This document shows, one piece after another, positions 14,512 through 17,257 of a DNA stretch of 17,257 nucleotides (positions are counted from its first letter, which is position 1; each line of letters begins with the position of its first letter). The translations under genes were made by a program, and so were the position numbers. The DNA comes from an uncultured Clostridium sp. (lineage in GTDB: Bacteria > Bacillota > Clostridia > TANB77 > CAG-508): positions 1-17,257 of the forward strand of contig USQY01000039.1 in NCBI GenBank assembly GCA_900557045.1. Direction: 5' to 3'. The notes under the pieces are model-generated. The model searched no databases. It was not told the origin of the DNA and worked only from the letters and a program-made list of their open reading frames with translations.

Positions 14512-16857
14512 CTAAATATTTATACCTTTCGCATATAAACTTAAAGTTTCAATTGAACATTCTCCTTCATAAAATACATCTAACTTACTCATTGCTCTAG
14601 TAATACTAACATACAAAAGCTTAATATCTAAACTATTATTTCCATACTTTTCTTTACTTACATCTGAAAGTAATACACAATCGAACTCAAGCCCTTTTGC
14701 TAAATATGAAGGTACAATAGAAATTCCAGAATTATATTCTGAATCTTTACCCCTAATTAGCTTAATATCTTTTCTTATTGTTCGTAATTTCTTTTCTAAA
14801 TTTTCACACTCGCTCATGTCTTTTCCAATAATTGCAATTGATTTATAACCCTGTTTTATATATGTATTAATTCTATCATTTATATTTTTTATTAATTCTT
14901 CTTTATTTTCAATTTTTTTAATATTTATTGAATTTTTTCTATCAATAACAGGTTCTCCTAATACAATATATTCTTTTTCATATTCTGGCAATTTACTTAT
15001 TACATTATTTGCTACATCCATAATTTCTTTTGTGGTTCTATATGTTTTTTGTAATGTTGTATATACTGTTTTTACATCTTTAAATTCTGTATCTATAAAC
15101 TTTTTCCAATTTTCTATTCCTCTATAATAATGAACTCCTTGTGCAATATCCCCAAGTATTGTCATGGAATTACTATTTATAAGAGTTTTTAAAACATCAA
15201 ATTGAAATTCTCCATAATCTTGTGCTTCGTCAATTACAACATGTTTAATTTTACACTTTTCTTTTACTCCAAATAATTGTATTTGAATATACATTATTGG
15301 TGCTAAATCTTCAAATGAAACTTCATTTTTATTTAAGTTATTTAATGTATTTGCTTTAAGATATTTTAAAACTTCATTTTCGTTTTTCAAATAACTTTGT
15401 ATGAATTCTTTATAATATTGTATACAATCTTTTTTTGGAATCTTACTTATATAATTTTTAATAATTTTTTTATGCTCTTTTTCTAATATTTTAATAATTT
15501 TATCATATTTATCATATAATTCTATTCTATTTTTACCAGTCAAATTTGCTATTTTTTGTGTACGCTCTTTTTTCAAATTTTCTATAATTTCTGGTGTTTT
15601 CTTTTTCAATTCCGCTGCTAGATTTTTTTCAATTTCTTTTATTCTTGTTGTGAAATTGTACATTTTATATGTATTTTTAAACAAATTATTTATTTCTTCA
15701 TATTTCATAATTGTGGTTTTTACATTATTAGAACTAATATCATCATAATTGGTATTATCATGTTTTAAATCACTACAGTTTACTTTATCATTTTTACTTT
15801 CTGTTTTATGTAAGTTATTGTACAAATTTATATCATTGTTATCATAAATTATATTAATTTCCAAATCTTGTTTTGGAATATATAAATCTTCTACTATTTT
15901 TAAATAATCATCAACCATTTTTTTAAACTCAATTGAAGATTTTAATTTAGCCTCTTGTATCATAATATCTGTTTCAACATTATTAATTTCATTAAAATCT
16001 TTATTAACAATAATTACAAGTTTTTCATTATTATCAGATATTTTTAATTTTTTTCCTATTACATCATAAGCAAAATCTTCAAAAGTTGTTTGTTTTACAT
16101 CATTAACTCCTAAGTCTGGAAGAATGTTTGATATATAATTTAAGAAAAATTTTGTTGGTGCAATTATCATAAATTCTTCTGGTTTGAACTCTTTTTCATA
16201 GTTGTATATTAAATATGCAATTCTATGTAAAGCTATTGTTGTTTTTCCACTTCCTGCTACTCCCTGAACGATTAATGGCTGATTAATATCAGCTCTAATT
16301 ATTTTGTTTTGTTCATCTTGGATTGTTGCAACAATATTTTTTAATCTATCATCAGCCTTTTCCTCTAGTGCATTTTGCAATAACTCATCATTTCCTGTAA
16401 CATTTATATTTACATACTTTTTTAATTCTTGATTTTCAATTATATATTGTCTTTTTAAAAATATTTCACCTTTTATTTTTTCTCCTAAGCATTCATATTC
16501 AGCTTTTCCAACCCTTCCCTCATAATATAAATTTGAAATTGGAGCTCTCCAGTCTACTATTATTGGATACGCTGTTTTATTATCTAATAATGATATTTTT
16601 CCTATGTATAGTTTTTCCACACTTTTTCCATCTTCTTTAAAATCCATCCTAGCAAAATAAGGTTTATCTTTTATGGATTTTATATTTTCCAATTTTCGTA
16701 ATTGAGAACTTACAAATTGTGCTTGTGCAATATTTTCTAAATCATAATTCATATCTGCACTGCTAAGATATTGTTCTAAGTTATTCTCTTCCTTATTTAT
16801 TTTCTTTACAATATCTTTTAGTTTTTCTTTTTCCTGTTTAAATATTTCTTCATCCAT
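14512..16857 (-). CDS. helD: HelD-type RNA polymerase recycling ATPase (UvrD-like), 781 aa
   Basis: Superfamily-1 helicase relative that in B. subtilis binds RNA polymerase and frees it from stalled complexes. An N-terminal coiled coil at about residues 1-60 would form the arm entering the secondary channel. It is followed by the HelD signature PYFARMDF and VDWRAPISNLYYEGRVG (to 117). Walker A GVAGSGKT is at 199-206 and Walker B VVIDEAQD at 540-547, followed by QKTYRTTKE. The C-terminal helicase motifs are LAKGLEFDCVLL near 718 and YVSITRAMSKLDV near 749. The insert between about 340 and 500 is Asn/Lys-rich. Length matches B. subtilis HelD closely. ATG at 16857 has AAAGGAAAC about 11 nt upstream. 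It is first in a probable operon with the HD hydrolase. A plain DNA helicase is less likely because of the N-terminal signature. Confidence 0.93.
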   Translation of the reverse strand: MDEEIFKQEKEKLKDIVKKINKEENNLEQYLSSADMNYDLENIAQAQFVSSQLRKLENIKSIKDKPYFARMDFKEDGKSVEKLYIGKISLLDNKTAYPIIVDWRAPISNLYYEGRVGKAEYECLGEKIKGEIFLKRQYIIENQELKKYVNINVTGNDELLQNALEEKADDRLKNIVATIQDEQNKIIRADINQPLIVQGVAGSGKTTIALHRIAYLIYNYEKEFKPEEFMIIAPTKFFLNYISNILPDLGVNDVKQTTFEDFAYDVIGKKLKISDNNEKLVIIVNKDFNEINNVETDIMIQEAKLKSSIEFKKMVDDYLKIVEDLYIPKQDLEINIIYDNNDINLYNNLHKTESKNDKVNCSDLKHDNTNYDDISSNNVKTTIMKYEEINNLFKNTYKMYNFTTRIKEIEKNLAAELKKKTPEIIENLKKERTQKIANLTGKNRIELYDKYDKIIKILEKEHKKIIKNYISKIPKKDCIQYYKEFIQSYLKNENEVLKYLKANTLNNLNKNEVSFEDLAPIMYIQIQLFGVKEKCKIKHVVIDEAQDYGEFQFDVLKTLINSNSMTILGDIAQGVHYYRGIENWKKFIDTEFKDVKTVYTTLQKTYRTTKEIMDVANNVISKLPEYEKEYIVLGEPVIDRKNSINIKKIENKEELIKNINDRINTYIKQGYKSIAIIGKDMSECENLEKKLRTIRKDIKLIRGKDSEYNSGISIVPSYLAKGLEFDCVLLSDVSKEKYGNNSLDIKLLYVSITRAMSKLDVFYEGECSIETLSLYAKGINI

Positions 16858-16960
16858 TTTTTTAAGTTTCCTTTCTATTAATTATTACACATAAATTTAC
16901 TAATAAAACATCTCCTTTCTTCATAAAAATTGACCAATCTCCATTAGCCCTTTAGACGCC

Positions 16961-16991
16961 AAAAAACCAAATATGTGTTGCACATATTTGG
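16961..16991 (-). terminator. Intrinsic terminator of the 5S-like RNA
   Basis: On the minus strand, CCAAATATGTG and CACATATTTGG form a perfect 11-bp stem with a CAA loop. Six T follow immediately (16966 to 16961). It sits between the 5S-like segment and helD, so it ends the non-coding unit about 100 nt before helD. The remaining 16858-16960 stretch holds a stray AAAGGAG (16912-16918) and no convincing helD promoter. Confidence 0.88.
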
Positions 16992-17150
16992 CATTTATAT
17001 GATACTTTTTTATTTTTCCTAATGTAAGTTTCTACTCTAGCATTTTGCAATATTTGTTGATTTTTATCAGCCTAATAATCATCATATAAATACTGAAAAA
17101 TAGAGTTTGACTACTGTGTTCGGAATGGTAACAGGTATCTCTCTATAATT
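16961..17150 (-). ncRNA. Free-standing RNA of about 190 nt with a 5S-rRNA-derived 5' part
   Basis: The minus strand at 17136-17101 reads ACCTGTTACCATTCCG followed by AACACAGTAGTCAAACTCTA. This matches the helix II / loop B / helix III / loop C region of bacterial 5S rRNA almost base for base. AUAGAG (17146-17141) pairs with CUCUAU (17105-17100) as 5S helix II would. A later GAGUAG (from 17037) resembles the loop E strand of 5S. The interval between CCGAACAC and GAGTAG is about 78 nt, against about 50 in ordinary 5S. No upstream sequence can pair with the expected helix I 3' strand. A promoter and a terminator flank it exactly. It is either a decayed 5S rRNA gene or a diverged functional 5S-like RNA; 5S ancestry of the conserved block is nearly certain. 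Confidence 0.75.
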
Positions 17151-17157
17151 GTTTTTT

Positions 17158-17186
17158 ATAATATCATATTTTTTAGTGATTTGCAA
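17158..17186 (-). promoter_or_regulatory. Promoter of the 5S-like RNA
   Basis: On the minus strand, TTGCAA (17181-17186) and TATTAT (17158-17163) are 17 bp apart, with TG just upstream of the -10. The predicted start is at about 17150, directly in front of the 5S helix II strand. A TTGACA also lies at 17208-17213, but no -10 box is spaced from it. Confidence 0.6.
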
Positions 17187-17257
17187 GTATTGGGGATGTT
17201 TAGATAGTGTCAATATTTTTCGGGAAAATATAAAAAAAAATATACATAATCCCAAAG

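Noticed and set aside
14501..14515. Small inverted repeat TTAGTT-CGA-AACTAA at the helD stop
   Set aside because: It is a 6-bp AT-rich stem with no U-run, too weak to be a terminator between helD and the HD gene.
16861..16950. Short frames before helD, for example a 19-codon TTG-started one
   Set aside because: The ribosome binding site spacing is wrong and the frame has no protein-like features.
17208..17213. TTGACA as the -35 of the 5S-like RNA promoter
   Set aside because: No -10-like hexamer occurs 16-18 bp downstream; TTGCAA/TATTAT closer to the RNA is better spaced.

Overview
The window is very AT-rich. It has AGGAGG-type ribosome binding sites, sigma-A-like promoters, and the gene order rimP-nusA-ylxR-ylxQ-infB. 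This points to a low-GC Firmicute, most likely a Clostridia-type bacterium, possibly an uncultured gut lineage. The lineage is inferred from protein style and gene order only. There are no tRNA genes, CRISPR arrays, insertion sequences or obvious prophage genes.

Region by region. (1) 45-5531, minus strand: the transcription/translation operon rimP, nusA, ylxR, ylxQ, infB. It is driven by a near-consensus promoter and has a strong leader hairpin before rimP. Four of the five genes appear to start at TTG or GTG. ylxQ carries a one-base insertion that breaks its frame. (2) 5550-6733, minus strand: a single-pass membrane-anchored protein of unknown function with its own promoter. (3) 6785-9334, plus strand: mutS2, the only plus-strand gene. 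(4) 9375-10847, minus strand: an accessory-looking two-gene operon, a small helix-turn-helix protein overlapping a coiled-coil protein by 4 nt. Its strong promoter has a 13-bp palindrome over the -10 box. (5) 10993-12846, minus strand: asparagine synthetase asnB. (6) 13026-13601, minus strand: a small P-loop kinase. (7) 13810-16857, minus strand: an HD-domain hydrolase downstream of a HelD-type RNA polymerase-recycling ATPase. (8) 16961-17186, minus strand: what looks like a free-standing transcription unit of about 190 nt, with promoter and intrinsic terminator. Its 5' part is unmistakably derived from 5S rRNA, while the rest is strongly diverged and about 28 nt longer than 5S over the comparable interval.

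How the genes fit together. The rimP operon makes factors for 30S maturation (RimP), transcription elongation and termination (NusA), RNA binding (YlxR, YlxQ) and initiation (IF2). MutS2 (stalled-ribosome handling or recombination control) and HelD (removal of stalled RNA polymerase) add to this information-processing theme, but they are separate transcription units.

The two most unusual items are the 5S-derived RNA unit at the right end and the unrecognised HTH/coiled-coil operon at 9375-10847.
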